This document shows, one piece after another, positions 52,927 to 61,978 of a DNA stretch of 64,000 bases (positions within the stretch are counted from its first letter, which is position 1; every line of letters starts with the position of its first letter). The notes below the pieces were generated by a model. The model saw only the letters and a list, made by a program, of their open reading frames with translations. It was not told the DNA's origin and made no database searches. Where the stretch lies: assembly GCF_043497005.1 (NCBI RefSeq), contig NZ_JBIEKE010000003.1, positions 754,767-818,766 of the forward strand. Reading direction: 5' to 3'. The translations under genes and the position numbers were made by a program. The DNA comes from Halobacillus_A sp043497005. Its GTDB lineage: Bacteria; Bacillota; Bacilli; Bacillales; Halobacillaceae.

Positions 52927-52955
52927 AGTGTACCATCTGGACTGTTTAGTATCAA
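52927..52955 (-). promoter_or_regulatory. Promoter of carnitine catabolic operon
   Basis: On the minus strand TTGATA (52950-52955), 17 bp, TACACT (52927-52932). The spacer contains ACAGTCCAGATGG, also present (reverse orientation, 15 of 19 matches with flanks) in the divergent transporter promoter. Confidence 0.6.
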
Positions 52956-53119
52956 CAGTTGTTTTAAAGTTTTATTTATCTTTTCCTCAAGCAGCCCTGT
53001 TTTGAATTATATTTTGAATACACTCACCTATAATACTCAAAATCTGTGATAAAAGTCTTATAAAACTATCTATCTCCACTATTGTTCCATATCCTCTAAT
53101 TTCCTGCCTTATTTGTATT

Positions 53120-53148
53120 TTGAAAGAAAACCGTCTGGATTGTACAGT
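53120..53148 (+). promoter_or_regulatory. Promoter of BCCT transporter gene
   Basis: TTGAAA (53120-53125), 17 bp, TACAGT (53143-53148). The spacer holds CCGTCTGGATTG, matching the motif in the divergent promoter, so one regulator may control both. Confidence 0.6.
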
Positions 53149-53201
53149 TTAAAAAGTGGAGAAAAATAAATTCAGTTAACGATAAATAAAGGAGGATTAT
53201 T

Positions 53202-54749
53202 GTGAGGAAACAACTCATGGATTGGAAAACGTTTTGGGGTGCTTTGTCTTTATTAATTGGCGTATCTCTGCCCCTGATCATTTTTCCAAAACAAGGGAAA
53301 GAGGTCGTGTTAGCAGCCAATGACATCGTGACGCAGAAATTAGGATTCTTATTTTTGTCGGTAGGATTGATCATGCTCCTTTTCCTGCTCTTCGTTGGAA
53401 TCAGTCGATATGGAGATGTAAAACTTGGAGATAAAGCGACAAAGCCGGAATTTAAAACGAGCTCATGGGCGGCGATGCTGTTTACGAGTGGAATTGGAAC
53501 CGGCATTCTCTACTGGGGAGTGATTGAATGGGCCTACTATTACCAGGGACCTCCCTTTGGCGTTGAAGCTGGATCTAAAGAAGCGATCCAATGGGCTTCT
53601 ACCTATGGTTTTTTCCATTGGGGACCGATTGCCTGGGCGATGTTTGCTATTCCTGCCTTACCGATTGGATACATGTTTTTTGTGAAGAAAACAGATGTTT
53701 TTAAAATCAGTGAAGCCTGCCGGCCTGTACTCGGGAAATATACTGACGGTCCGATCGGACGTATAGTCGATGTGCTGTTTATGTTCGGATTACTCGGCGG
53801 CGGGGGTACAGGTCTTGCGCTGTCTGCGCCGATTATATCAGCCGGGTTGAATCATTTAGTCGGCCTGCCTGATACGATCGTGACCAAGTCGATCATCCTG
53901 CTCTTTTGTACAATGATCTTCGGGTTCAGTGCCTATTCGGGATTGCAAAAAGGAATCCGGAGACTAAGTGATATTAACTTATGGCTGGCATTCGTGCTGC
54001 TGCTTTTCATTTTCGCGGTCGGCCCCACGACCTTCATTATGGAATCAACAGGGACGGCCCTCGGCCGGATGATGGACAATTTCTTTTTAATGAGCATGTG
54101 GGCAGAACCGTTTAACGACCTTGGCGGATTTGAACAAACAGGCTTTCCAGAAGGATGGACCGTTTTTTATTGGGCGTGGTGGATCGTTTACGCCCCATTT
54201 GTCGGCTTGTTTATTGCTCGTATTTCTAAAGGACGGACGATCCGCCAAATTGTCTTCGGCACCATTTTATTTGGCAGTTTAGGTACGATTTTATTCTTTG
54301 GCATTCTCGGCAATTATTCCATGCATTTAGAACTCAGCGGGCAGTACCCTGTTGTGGAGACTTTAAATGAACAAGGGGATGCTGCAGCAATCATCGGAAC
54401 GCTAACTGAACTTCCATTCTCTACGCTTGCGATCGTTGTATTTGTTCTGCTGGCTGTCATCTTCTTATCAACAACGTATGACTCAGGGTCTTATGTGATC
54501 GCTTCCGTTGTTCAAAAACACGTGGAAGGCGAACCGATGCGCATTAACCGATTATTCTGGGCACTGGCTCTTTCCGTACTGCCGATGGTCTTTATGTACC
54601 TTGGCGGATTGACTACCCTGCAGACGATCAGTATTATCGGCGGTTTTCCACTGCTCATTATCCTGCCTATCTTAGGCTGGTCATTTATTAAATTAGTGAA
54701 CGAAGATAGAGAAGCAGAAGAAGAGAAAGAAGAAAAGAATGCTTCCTGA
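53202..54749 (+). CDS. BCCT-family (betaine/carnitine/choline) transporter
   Basis: This 515-residue, 12-helix transporter has the BCCT signature GTGILYWGVIEWAYYYQGPP and MSMWAEPFNDLGGFEQTGFP plus FYWAWWIVYAPFVGLFIARI. Context points to carnitine as substrate. GTG start with GGAGG. The charged C terminus (DREAEEEKEEKN) may sense osmotic strength, as in BetP relatives (inference). Confidence 0.88.
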   Translation: MRKQLMDWKTFWGALSLLIGVSLPLIIFPKQGKEVVLAANDIVTQKLGFLFLSVGLIMLLFLLFVGISRYGDVKLGDKATKPEFKTSSWAAMLFTSGIGTGILYWGVIEWAYYYQGPPFGVEAGSKEAIQWASTYGFFHWGPIAWAMFAIPALPIGYMFFVKKTDVFKISEACRPVLGKYTDGPIGRIVDVLFMFGLLGGGGTGLALSAPIISAGLNHLVGLPDTIVTKSIILLFCTMIFGFSAYSGLQKGIRRLSDINLWLAFVLLLFIFAVGPTTFIMESTGTALGRMMDNFFLMSMWAEPFNDLGGFEQTGFPEGWTVFYWAWWIVYAPFVGLFIARISKGRTIRQIVFGTILFGSLGTILFFGILGNYSMHLELSGQYPVVETLNEQGDAAAIIGTLTELPFSTLAIVVFVLLAVIFLSTTYDSGSYVIASVVQKHVEGEPMRINRLFWALALSVLPMVFMYLGGLTTLQTISIIGGFPLLIILPILGWSFIKLVNEDREAEEEKEEKNAS

Positions 54750-54765
54750 CAAAGGAGAGGACACC

Positions 54766-55182
54766 ATGACAACACGCTATGAAAAAGGAATAAAAACCTT
54801 ACGCGCCTACACGGATCAAGAAAAAGGGACCGATCATTTTAAACTAATGAAAGACTTAGAGGACATCGCCCCAGATATCGGTAAGTATATCGTCGAATTC
54901 GCTTATGGTGATATTTACAACCGAAGTCATTTGAGCAAAAAACTCCGGGCTTTGACTGTGCTTTCAAGCCTTGTGACGCAGGGGTCAGGAAGCCTGCCTC
55001 AGCTCGAGCTGCACATTAACACAGCTCTCAACGCAGGGTTGACAGAGGAAGAAATCATCGAAGCCATGATTCAGCTCATTCCTTACGTTGGTTTTCCAAC
55101 CGTCATCAATGCAGTAAAGCAGGCCCAGCACGTTTTTCAAGAACGTTCTAAAACACCGACTCACACAAGCCATCCATGCTGA
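54766..55182 (+). CDS. Carboxymuconolactone decarboxylase/AhpD-like protein
   Basis: This 138-residue all-helical CMD-family protein has YIVEFAYGDIYNRSHLSKKL, and ELHINTALNAGLTEEEIIEA with no CxxC pair, so it is not a peroxidase of AhpD type. The ATG at 54766 has AAAGGAGAGG. Co-transcribed with the transporter; role in the carnitine pathway unknown. Confidence 0.75.
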   Translation: MTTRYEKGIKTLRAYTDQEKGTDHFKLMKDLEDIAPDIGKYIVEFAYGDIYNRSHLSKKLRALTVLSSLVTQGSGSLPQLELHINTALNAGLTEEEIIEAMIQLIPYVGFPTVINAVKQAQHVFQERSKTPTHTSHPC

Positions 55183-55256
55183 AGACACACCATTGGCGCA
55201 AGGAAAGAAAGCTGTTGAGATCCCCGAAAAACTAAAGGTTCATGAAAGATAATTTA

Positions 55257-55302
55257 AAAGGCGGCCTGTGTGGGAATTTATATTCCACACAGGCCGCTTT
55301 TC
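55257..55302 (+). terminator. Terminator of BCCT-CMD unit
   Basis: AAAAGGCGGCCTGTGTGG / CCACACAGGCCGCTTTT, T-run on both strands. Confidence 0.88.
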
Positions 55303-55305
55303 TTC

Positions 55306-55600
55306 TAATTTAAGAGATTCTGCGCTTTGAACATACGAATGGGGGTTAGATTGATCTCTGTTGATGCCACGATGAGCGTTCGGTAGTGAGGCCTGGTCGA
55401 TTAAAACCGGCCACGTCCTGGGGCCAACATCGACACTAGCACGTCCGGTGCGTTGCGGGAACAGTGAAAGGCGAAGATCTATATGGTCAAGTGAAGTTAG
55501 CTGAGGCCGTGCCCGCTGCAAGCATCCACCGACAAGCGATTCGTGACGCTCTTTAAGATTAGGACTTTTTCAGTGACCTCAAGGGGCTTTAAAACTTGCG
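55306..55600. mobile_element. Possible insertion-sequence remnant, non-coding
   Basis: A GC-richer stretch (for example GATTAAAACCGGCCACGTCC, ACTAGCACGTCCGGTGCG) unlike its AT-rich flanks, ending in GGACTTTTTCAGTGACCTCA, an end sequence I associate with Bacillus insertion sequences. No intact transposase frame. Could be a non-coding end of an IS110- or IS1182-type element. Weak evidence. Confidence 0.3.
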
Positions 55601-55626
55601 GAAAAACAGGGGGTTCTCCCCAGGCT

Positions 55627-55661
55627 GAGCCCCCAGTTCCTGAGAGGACTGGGGGCTCTTT
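55627..55661. terminator. Terminator of dacC
   Basis: GAGCCCCCAGT / ACTGGGGGCTC hairpin, 30 bp past the dacC stop. Confidence 0.7.
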
Positions 55662-55692
55662 ATGATTGCCTGTCAGAGATGGAGAAAAACGA

Positions 55693-57195
55693 TCACTCTT
55701 CCGCTTTGGAATTATGCTCCGCTAAAGTCACAGCTATTTCATCTCCAATTGATTGAACGCCTTCAAGATAATTATTTAAAACGATGGAAAAGATCAACTC
55801 TTCCCCCTCTTCTGTTGTCACATATCCAGACAGGGAGTTCACGCCTGTTATAGACCCTGTTTTCGCCTTCACATTATCTTGTGCAGCCGTATCGCCCATT
55901 CGGTAGCGCAGCGTTCCACCGACAAACCGGTCACTATTTCCAGCGACAGGCAGGGACTTCAAGTATGCCGGGAACCACTCTTTACCCTGAACCTGGTAAA
56001 GAAGCTGAGTAAGTTCGTTTGCAGGAATCATGTTCACATGTGACATACCGGAACCGTCACGCAGTCTCATCGCTTCTGCATCAACATTGTTATTTTGAAG
56101 AAAATCTTCCACTACTTCAAACCCTTTATCCCAGCTGCCTTCATCATGGACAACTTTGCCCATTTCTTTAATTAACACTTCAGCATGGCCGTTATTGCTT
56201 AATTTCATAAAAGGAAGAAACAGTTCTTCCAGCTGCATAGACTCTTTGGAAGTAAGTAAATCCGCTGTTTCAGGAACTTTTTCATGTATGCGCTTTTCTC
56301 CTTTAACTTTGATTCCTTCTTCACTCAATGCCTTGTGGAATAATTCTAACGCCAGTCCTGAAGGCTCTGATACAGATACCCAGGAGCGTGAACGGGTGCC
56401 TTCAAGAGGAATTTCACCTTTCACAACAATCTGATTTGTGCCATGCTCACGTTCAATGGAAATATTTTTAGGGTGATCAGAAGCCACGGTCTCTGTTTTA
56501 TTAACAATTTCCACATAATCATTTGCAGGAGTGACTTCTACCTCTGCCTCTTCCCCTTCTGCATTACCAGGATAAGCATCCACTATGACAGTACCCGCAT
56601 CATAATCTTCATTTGGGGAGACAGTTAGTGCTGATATTTGAGCAGCTGTATAGTTAGTTTCATCATTCCAGGAGATATCCTCTGATAATCGAATATCGTC
56701 ATACCACGTATCATCAGCCAGAATATCGCCTTTAACCTCTTTAATACCCTCTTCTTTCACAGCTTCAGCAAATGCTTGAATGTCATCTTCCATTAATGTT
56801 GGGTCACCTTTCCCTTTTAAATATAAGTCACCATGCAGTTTTTTCCCCTTAATACTTCCGTCTGTTAAAACCTCTGTTGTAAACGTGTAGTCTGTATCAA
56901 GGGTTTCAAGGGCAGCAGCGCCGGTTACAAGCTTCATATTAGAAGCGGGTTTCAATCGAATATTACCATCGTTTTCATACAACAACTCTCCGCTTTCAGC
57001 TGAGCGAACACTAACACCGGCTATGGCTCCATCTAACCTCTCATCCTTTAAAATATCGTCGATTTGATTGGATAATGCTGTCTCCTCAGAGGAAGCATTT
57101 ACCTGAGGGTGCTCCACAGCCTGGGAAGGCGCTAACATTAAGAACGCGGCAAGGAAAACAATAAACAGCTGTTTACTTCTGATAGAAAATTTCAT
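55693..57195 (-). CDS. dacC: D-alanyl-D-alanine carboxypeptidase/endopeptidase, PBP4 family (S13)
   Basis: This 500-residue exported enzyme has a signal peptide (LFIVFLAAFLMLAPSQAV), active-site SxxK in LKPASNMKLVTGAAAL (about residue 83), the SxN-type motif SNNGHAEVL, and KTGSITGVNSLSGY. It trims or cleaves peptidoglycan cross-links. A 10-bp inverted repeat TTTCTGTCTC/GAGACAGAAA (57218-57253) lies in its leader. Confidence 0.88.
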   Translation of the reverse strand: MKFSIRSKQLFIVFLAAFLMLAPSQAVEHPQVNASSEETALSNQIDDILKDERLDGAIAGVSVRSAESGELLYENDGNIRLKPASNMKLVTGAAALETLDTDYTFTTEVLTDGSIKGKKLHGDLYLKGKGDPTLMEDDIQAFAEAVKEEGIKEVKGDILADDTWYDDIRLSEDISWNDETNYTAAQISALTVSPNEDYDAGTVIVDAYPGNAEGEEAEVEVTPANDYVEIVNKTETVASDHPKNISIEREHGTNQIVVKGEIPLEGTRSRSWVSVSEPSGLALELFHKALSEEGIKVKGEKRIHEKVPETADLLTSKESMQLEELFLPFMKLSNNGHAEVLIKEMGKVVHDEGSWDKGFEVVEDFLQNNNVDAEAMRLRDGSGMSHVNMIPANELTQLLYQVQGKEWFPAYLKSLPVAGNSDRFVGGTLRYRMGDTAAQDNVKAKTGSITGVNSLSGYVTTEEGEELIFSIVLNNYLEGVQSIGDEIAVTLAEHNSKAEE

Positions 57196-57463
57196 TATGT
57201 ATCTTCCTCCTTCAATATTTCTGTCTCTTTAACCTTAGCAAAGGAGACAGAAAATTTTAACAATTTTCTGTAAAATTATACAAAATAGCCCCATAGAAGG
57301 AGTTCTATACGTTTAGCTTATTCCAATACAACTGTTCTTATTTAATCCTTGAAGCTTTCGATTTATATTTTCGTATTGTCCCTTTTCAGGATTCCTGTTA
57401 CTATTATTTTTATTGTTTTAAAGCAAAGAATACTCATTTTACAACAAGAAGGGAACAAGAATT

Positions 57464-58837
57464 ATGAAAAACAAAATATCATTTTCTACGTATGCTCTAA
57501 TAGGTACGATGCTGTTCGGTCTTTATTTCGGGGCGGGAAACTTAATTTTCCCAATCCAATTAGGCCAAATGGCAGGAACAAATTTCTGGCCGGCATTAAT
57601 CGGCTTAATTGTAACAGCGATTGGTCTGCCGTTCTTAGGAATATTAGCGATTGGTTTATCGGGCAGCAATGGTCTACGTGATTTAGCAAGCCGTGTGCAC
57701 CCTCTATTCGGTCTCAGCTTTGCGATGATTCTTTATTTAACCATCGGCCCTTTTTTCGCGATTCCACGAACAGCAACGGTACCGTTTGTTATTGGGTTTG
57801 AACCGTTTATGAATCCTGATCATGCTGCTTTATGGCTTGGAATCTTCAGCTTCTTATTTTTCGGGATTGTCTATTATTTCTCTCTTAATCCTGCAAAAAT
57901 TATGGATTACATCGGAAAATACTTAACGCCGACATTCTTAGTGTTCTTATTCTTTTTAATCATAGTGGCGATTGTTCGACCGATGGGGAACTTTGGCGCA
58001 CCTGCTGGTGACTACACTCACCTGGCATTTATGACAGGATTTAAGGAAGGTTATAACACTATGGATGCTCTGGCCTCGCTTGCTTTCGGTATTGTTGTTA
58101 TTCATGCGATTAAAAGCCAGGGAATAACAGACACGAAATCCATTGCAAAAGCTACCTGGAAGTCAGGTATCTTCGCGATGGGGTTGATGATGCTTATTTA
58201 TGGTTTGATTACTTATATGGGAGCATCCAGTGTTTCAGCTGTTGGCACCTTTGACAACGGCGGGCTGATTTTCGCTGCTGTGGCTCAACACTATTTCGGA
58301 TCGTTTGGAGCCATTTTACTCGCTGTTATTATTGTCCTCGCTTGTTTGAAAACAAGCATTGGGCTGATCAGTGCCTGCAGCGAATTTTTTCATGATACAT
58401 TTTCAAGCGTGAGCTATCAGACGTTCGTCTTTGTCCTGTGTCTCGTATCCTTTACGATTGCAAACTTCGGCTTAACCAACATCATTCAATTTGCGTTACC
58501 CGTATTGATGTTCTTATATCCGCTTGCGATTGTGCTTATTTTACTTGGGCTGTGTTCCTCCCTGTTTGCTCATAAGCGGAGTGTATATGCCGCATCTATA
58601 TTTCTAACTTTTTTCGTCAGTATTGTTGACGGGTACAGTGCCTTAGCAGAAAGTGTGCCAGGCGTGACCCTTTCTACAATTGAAACAGTGAAGCAGCTTT
58701 ATCTTGATTATTTACCGCTTTATGATATCGGACTTGGGTGGATATTCCCAGCTTTAGCCGGTGCCTTGATTGGCCGCTTTTGGACGTCCGGCGATAAATC
58801 CCCTTCTCCATCCATAACCGTGGAAAATAACGGATAA
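57464..58837 (+). CDS. brnQ: Branched-chain amino acid transporter BrnQ
   Basis: This 457-residue, 12-helix LIVCS-family carrier has GTMLFGLYFGAGNLIFPIQL, GPFFAIPRTATVPFVIGFEP and LACLKTSIGLISACSEFF. It imports Leu/Ile/Val with Na+ or H+. AAGGGAA upstream. No T-box or other leader element recognised in 57254-57463. Confidence 0.9.
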   Translation: MKNKISFSTYALIGTMLFGLYFGAGNLIFPIQLGQMAGTNFWPALIGLIVTAIGLPFLGILAIGLSGSNGLRDLASRVHPLFGLSFAMILYLTIGPFFAIPRTATVPFVIGFEPFMNPDHAALWLGIFSFLFFGIVYYFSLNPAKIMDYIGKYLTPTFLVFLFFLIIVAIVRPMGNFGAPAGDYTHLAFMTGFKEGYNTMDALASLAFGIVVIHAIKSQGITDTKSIAKATWKSGIFAMGLMMLIYGLITYMGASSVSAVGTFDNGGLIFAAVAQHYFGSFGAILLAVIIVLACLKTSIGLISACSEFFHDTFSSVSYQTFVFVLCLVSFTIANFGLTNIIQFALPVLMFLYPLAIVLILLGLCSSLFAHKRSVYAASIFLTFFVSIVDGYSALAESVPGVTLSTIETVKQLYLDYLPLYDIGLGWIFPALAGALIGRFWTSGDKSPSPSITVENNG

Positions 58838-58844
58838 ATCAGCT

Positions 58845-58886
58845 AAAAAACACCTCCGAAGTTTTAAAACTTCAGAGGTGTTTTTT
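58845..58886. terminator. Bidirectional terminator
   Basis: AAAAAACACCTC-GAAGTTTT / AAAACTTC-GAGGTGTTTTTT between brnQ and the TetR gene. Confidence 0.88.
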
Positions 58887-58931
58887 CTGTCTGTATTTAC
58901 CTTATCCATTCAAGTCTATCACTTTTATCTG

Positions 58932-59474
58932 CTACTCGGTTTTATGCGTTTGTTCCGTTAAACGCTCAAGCACCTTTTTCCTAAGGCTGGGATTTAATGG
59001 TCCAAGGCCGAAAATCTCTGATAACCACAATCCATCAACTGCAAGGCGCATGATTGTAGCATCAACTTGATCGATTCCATCATGTTCAATATGATTCTGC
59101 CAGTCCGCGTAAGTATCTTGCAATGGCTTCAGCAGTTTAGGGTTCATACCCTGGGCCGCTAACATGCCGGCGCTAATTGTTTCGTTTTCTACACTTTTGG
59201 CATGCATGACATTAATAAACGACCGTGCCCATTTCCCGATTTCTTCTTCGTCACTTTCCACAAGTTCTTCCACATTACCGCGATAGATATCATTCATATG
59301 CTGAACAAGCCCTTCCACCAGGGCCTCTTTTGTGGAAAAATGATACAAGAGTCCACCTTTGCTGATCTCTGCTCTTTTTGCAACAGCATCTAACGTTAAC
59401 GCATCGCTGCCCTGCTCTTTTACAATCAACGCAGCTGCTTCTAAAATTTTATGCCGCTTCGATTCTCTTGGCAT
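58932..59474 (-). CDS. TetR-family regulator
   Basis: This 180-residue protein has MPRESKRHKILEAAALIVKE, helix-turn-helix LDAVAKRAEISKGGLLYHFS, and a TetR ligand domain. The ATG at 59474 is preferred (GAGGGA 7 bp upstream). Target unknown; it stands in the slot occupied by ydiF in the B. subtilis gcp-ydiF arrangement. Confidence 0.85.
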   Translation of the reverse strand: MPRESKRHKILEAAALIVKEQGSDALTLDAVAKRAEISKGGLLYHFSTKEALVEGLVQHMNDIYRGNVEELVESDEEEIGKWARSFINVMHAKSVENETISAGMLAAQGMNPKLLKPLQDTYADWQNHIEHDGIDQVDATIMRLAVDGLWLSEIFGLGPLNPSLRKKVLERLTEQTHKTE

Positions 59475-59602
59475 TTTCATTCCCTCATTTATTTAGTACG
59501 TTTTTTCATAATGTTATCAGTAGTCAGGAGGTTTTTCAATTTAATGAGGGAAAAGCGTAAGTAGCTTCTTTTTTTGCATAGAGTTGTATGACAAGTATGT
59601 TA

Positions 59603-59776
59603 CTATCCACACACTTTTCAACAGTTGTGTATGGATATTATCGGTTTTCAACAATTTAATCCACATTATCCACAGATAGTCAGTTACTTATCCACAAATT
59701 ATGGGAACGTTTTCTATCCTTCAATTTAAAGACAATAATTATTTTATCCACTGCATAAATATACAACTGTGTATAA
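59603..59776. promoter_or_regulatory. DnaA-box cluster
   Basis: Two perfect TTATCCACA boxes (59666-59674, 59688-59696). One-mismatch boxes: CTATCCACA (59603-59611), TAATCCACA (59657-59665), TTATCCACT (59744-59752) and, inverted, TGTGTATAA (59768-59776). It lies beside tsaD (gcp), a position where B. subtilis also has a DnaA-binding cluster that restrains replication initiation. Confidence 0.75.
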
Positions 59777-59792
59777 CTATTTATACAAAAAG

Positions 59793-59817
59793 AAAACTCC
59801 CTTATATAAGGGAGTTT
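59793..59817 (-). terminator. Terminator of thiL-tsaD operon
   Basis: AAACTCCCTTATATAAGGGAGTTT followed on the minus strand by a T-rich tract. Confidence 0.8.
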
Positions 59818-60847
59818 ATAAGCCTCTTCTGCCGTACATCTCCAAGTCTAATCCAGGGTTCGCATTCAAGTCATATCCAGCACGGTGTCCTTGTTGATAA
59901 GCGACAGATCCTGCTGCAGCAATCATTGCCGCATTATCTGTGCATAAGTGGAGAGGAGGAATAAGTAATTCACAATTTTCTTCTTTAAACTTCTCTTTTA
60001 ACGCTGCGCGTAAGCCTTTGTTAGCCGCAACCCCTCCTGCTACTATAACTTGCTTTACGTTATATTTTTTCGCTGCTTGATAGGTTTTTGTGGATAACAC
60101 ATCTACGACACTCTCTTGAAAGCTCGCAGCTACATCTTGTGGAGGAATATCTTCATTTTTTTGCTTCGCGTTATGCAGCTTGTTGATAACTGCTGATTTT
60201 AGTCCACTGAAGCTAAAATCATAGGACCCATCTTCAAGCCAGGCTCTTGGAAAATTGATAGACACTCCTCCTTCCTGAGCAAGCTTGTCAATGTGAGGCC
60301 CTCCGGGATAAGGAAGTTTTAACGTACGTGCTACTTTATCGTACGCTTCACCTGCAGCGTCATCACGCGTTTCCCCAATGACTTCAAAGCTTCCATGCTC
60401 GTTCATTAAGATAAGCTCTGTATGGCCGCCAGAGACCACTAGAGAGAGCAATGGAAAGTCGAATTCTTTTTCTAAACGATTGGCGTAAATATGACCCGCG
60501 ATATGATGCACACCGACGAGAGGCTTCCGCTTGGCAAACGCCAGTGCTTTCGCAGCATTAACCCCTACAAGTAAGGCACCAACAAGCCCCGGCCCTTCCG
60601 TTACCGCAATCGCTTCAATATCATCCATCGTAAGCTCTGCCTGCGTCAACGCCTCTTCCAGCGTCAATGTAATCTGTTCAATGTGGTGACGAGAAGCAAT
60701 TTCCGGGACCACCCCGCCAAATCGCTTGTGGCTTTCAATTTGAGAAGCCACCACATTCGTTACGAGCTCACGTTCATTTTTTACAATAGCCACAGCTGTT
60801 TCATCACAGCTGGTTTCAATCGCTAAAATATATTGATCTTCACTCAT
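59816..60847 (-). CDS. tsaD: tRNA N6-adenosine threonylcarbamoyltransferase TsaD
   Basis: This 343-residue ASKHA-fold enzyme has ILAIETSCDETAVAIVKNER, metal-binding His in HHIEQ and GVHHIAGHIYANRLE, and VIVAGGVAANKGLR. It transfers threonylcarbamoyl to A37 of ANN-decoding tRNAs with TsaB and TsaE. The start overlaps the rimI stop (ATGA). Confidence 0.96.
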   Translation of the reverse strand: MSEDQYILAIETSCDETAVAIVKNERELVTNVVASQIESHKRFGGVVPEIASRHHIEQITLTLEEALTQAELTMDDIEAIAVTEGPGLVGALLVGVNAAKALAFAKRKPLVGVHHIAGHIYANRLEKEFDFPLLSLVVSGGHTELILMNEHGSFEVIGETRDDAAGEAYDKVARTLKLPYPGGPHIDKLAQEGGVSINFPRAWLEDGSYDFSFSGLKSAVINKLHNAKQKNEDIPPQDVAASFQESVVDVLSTKTYQAAKKYNVKQVIVAGGVAANKGLRAALKEKFKEENCELLIPPLHLCTDNAAMIAAAGSVAYQQGHRAGYDLNANPGLDLEMYGRRGL

Positions 60848-61290
60848 TTTAATCCCACCCACATAACTAATGCGTCTTCCCCATTGTCGGTATAATAATT
60901 TTTCCGGATACCGCCGGGCACAAGACCGAATTTACGATATAAATGCTGCGCTGCTGTATTGGATACTCGTACCTCCAGGCTTAACTGAATCGCTCCCATC
61001 TCAATTACTTGTTTCAACGAATAACGAAACAACTGCTCGCCATACTTCTTTCCGCGGTGATTTGGATGGATTGCAATATTGGTCACATGTGCTTCATCAA
61101 TGATCAGCCACACACCGCAATACCCGAAAACACTTCCCTCGTCTTCAATAACATAATAGTGCGCGTAAGGATTCTCTCCGTTAACTTCCTTCCTAAACGT
61201 TTCTTCTGTCCAGGGTACGGCAAAGGTGGCATGTTCTACGACCATTACCTGAGCAAGATCATCCTCTCTCATTTCTCTTACCTGTACCAT
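60844..61290 (-). CDS. rimI: Ribosomal protein S18 N-acetyltransferase RimI-like
   Basis: This 148-residue GNAT has TNIAIHPNHRGKKYGEQLFR (acetyl-CoA loop) and RVSNTAAQHLYRKFGLVPGG. The ATG at 61290 follows the tsaB stop by 1 bp; the longer open frame lies inside tsaB. Confidence 0.92.
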   Translation of the reverse strand: MVQVREMREDDLAQVMVVEHATFAVPWTEETFRKEVNGENPYAHYYVIEDEGSVFGYCGVWLIIDEAHVTNIAIHPNHRGKKYGEQLFRYSLKQVIEMGAIQLSLEVRVSNTAAQHLYRKFGLVPGGIRKNYYTDNGEDALVMWVGLK

Positions 61291-61291
61291 T

Positions 61292-61978
61292 TTACTGCTT
61301 CTCCTGTTGCGCCAGCCACTTCGCTTCAGCTTCAGGAATACGCAAGTAATTAGGCACGAGATCATGTAGAGGAGCCGGCTCTTTCTCCATTGCAGCAAGA
61401 GCAAGATAGGAAGGACTCGGGTAATGATAGCTGGCATCCGGTATAACCGCCTGCTCTCCTAAGTATTCTTCAATTACTTCTTTGTGAAGAGACACGTCCT
61501 GACTTAAAAAAAGTACAGGAGTCTCTAGTTCTTTTAACGATGCCAGCCAGTCAGTCATGTGCAGGTTTGTCTCTTCCTTCACAGCGTTCATCTTCGGATC
61601 ATACAGGCCGGTGTAAACCAGACCTCTTCTAGCATCAAAGAAGGGACAGATGTATGCTGAAAATAGGCGTCCCTGGCTCGCTAAAGCTTCTAAACTGGAG
61701 ATGGCAACCACTGGAATTCCTAACGACCACGCCATCGTTTTTGCTGTTGTTAAGCCAATACGCACCCCTGTATAAGACCCTGGACCGTGCGCTACCGCAA
61801 TTCGATCCAGTTCTTCCGGCTTCGTTTGTGTGTCGCGCATCAATTGGTCAATCGCAGGCATCAAACGGATCGAATGATTTTTTTTCACATTCGTCATTAT
61901 TTCACCTGCAACAACACCTGCTTTGACTACCGACAAGCCTAATACATCATTTGACGTATCTATTGCCAGCACATTCAT
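61292..61978 (-). CDS. tsaB: tRNA threonylcarbamoyladenosine synthesis protein TsaB
   Basis: This 228-residue TsaD paralogue has VLAIDTSNDVLGLSVVKAGV, then IAVAHGPGSYTGVRIGLTTA. It scaffolds TsaD in t6A synthesis. Overlaps the tsaE stop by 4 bp. Confidence 0.95.
   Translation of the reverse strand: MNVLAIDTSNDVLGLSVVKAGVVAGEIMTNVKKNHSIRLMPAIDQLMRDTQTKPEELDRIAVAHGPGSYTGVRIGLTTAKTMAWSLGIPVVAISSLEALASQGRLFSAYICPFFDARRGLVYTGLYDPKMNAVKEETNLHMTDWLASLKELETPVLFLSQDVSLHKEVIEEYLGEQAVIPDASYHYPSPSYLALAAMEKEPAPLHDLVPNYLRIPEAEAKWLAQQEKQ

Noticed and set aside
53096..53506. Long minus-strand frame across the BCCT promoter and 5' end
   Set aside because: It is antisense to a strongly supported transporter gene and its promoter, and has no SD.
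55240..55521. 93-codon minus-strand frame
   Set aside because: It spans a terminator hairpin and a non-coding block; composition is not protein-like and no SD is present.
57218..57253. TTTCTGTCTC/GAGACAGAAA considered as a riboswitch or T-box in the dacC/brnQ gap
   Set aside because: No T-box specifier or conserved T-box sequence; only a simple inverted repeat in the dacC leader.
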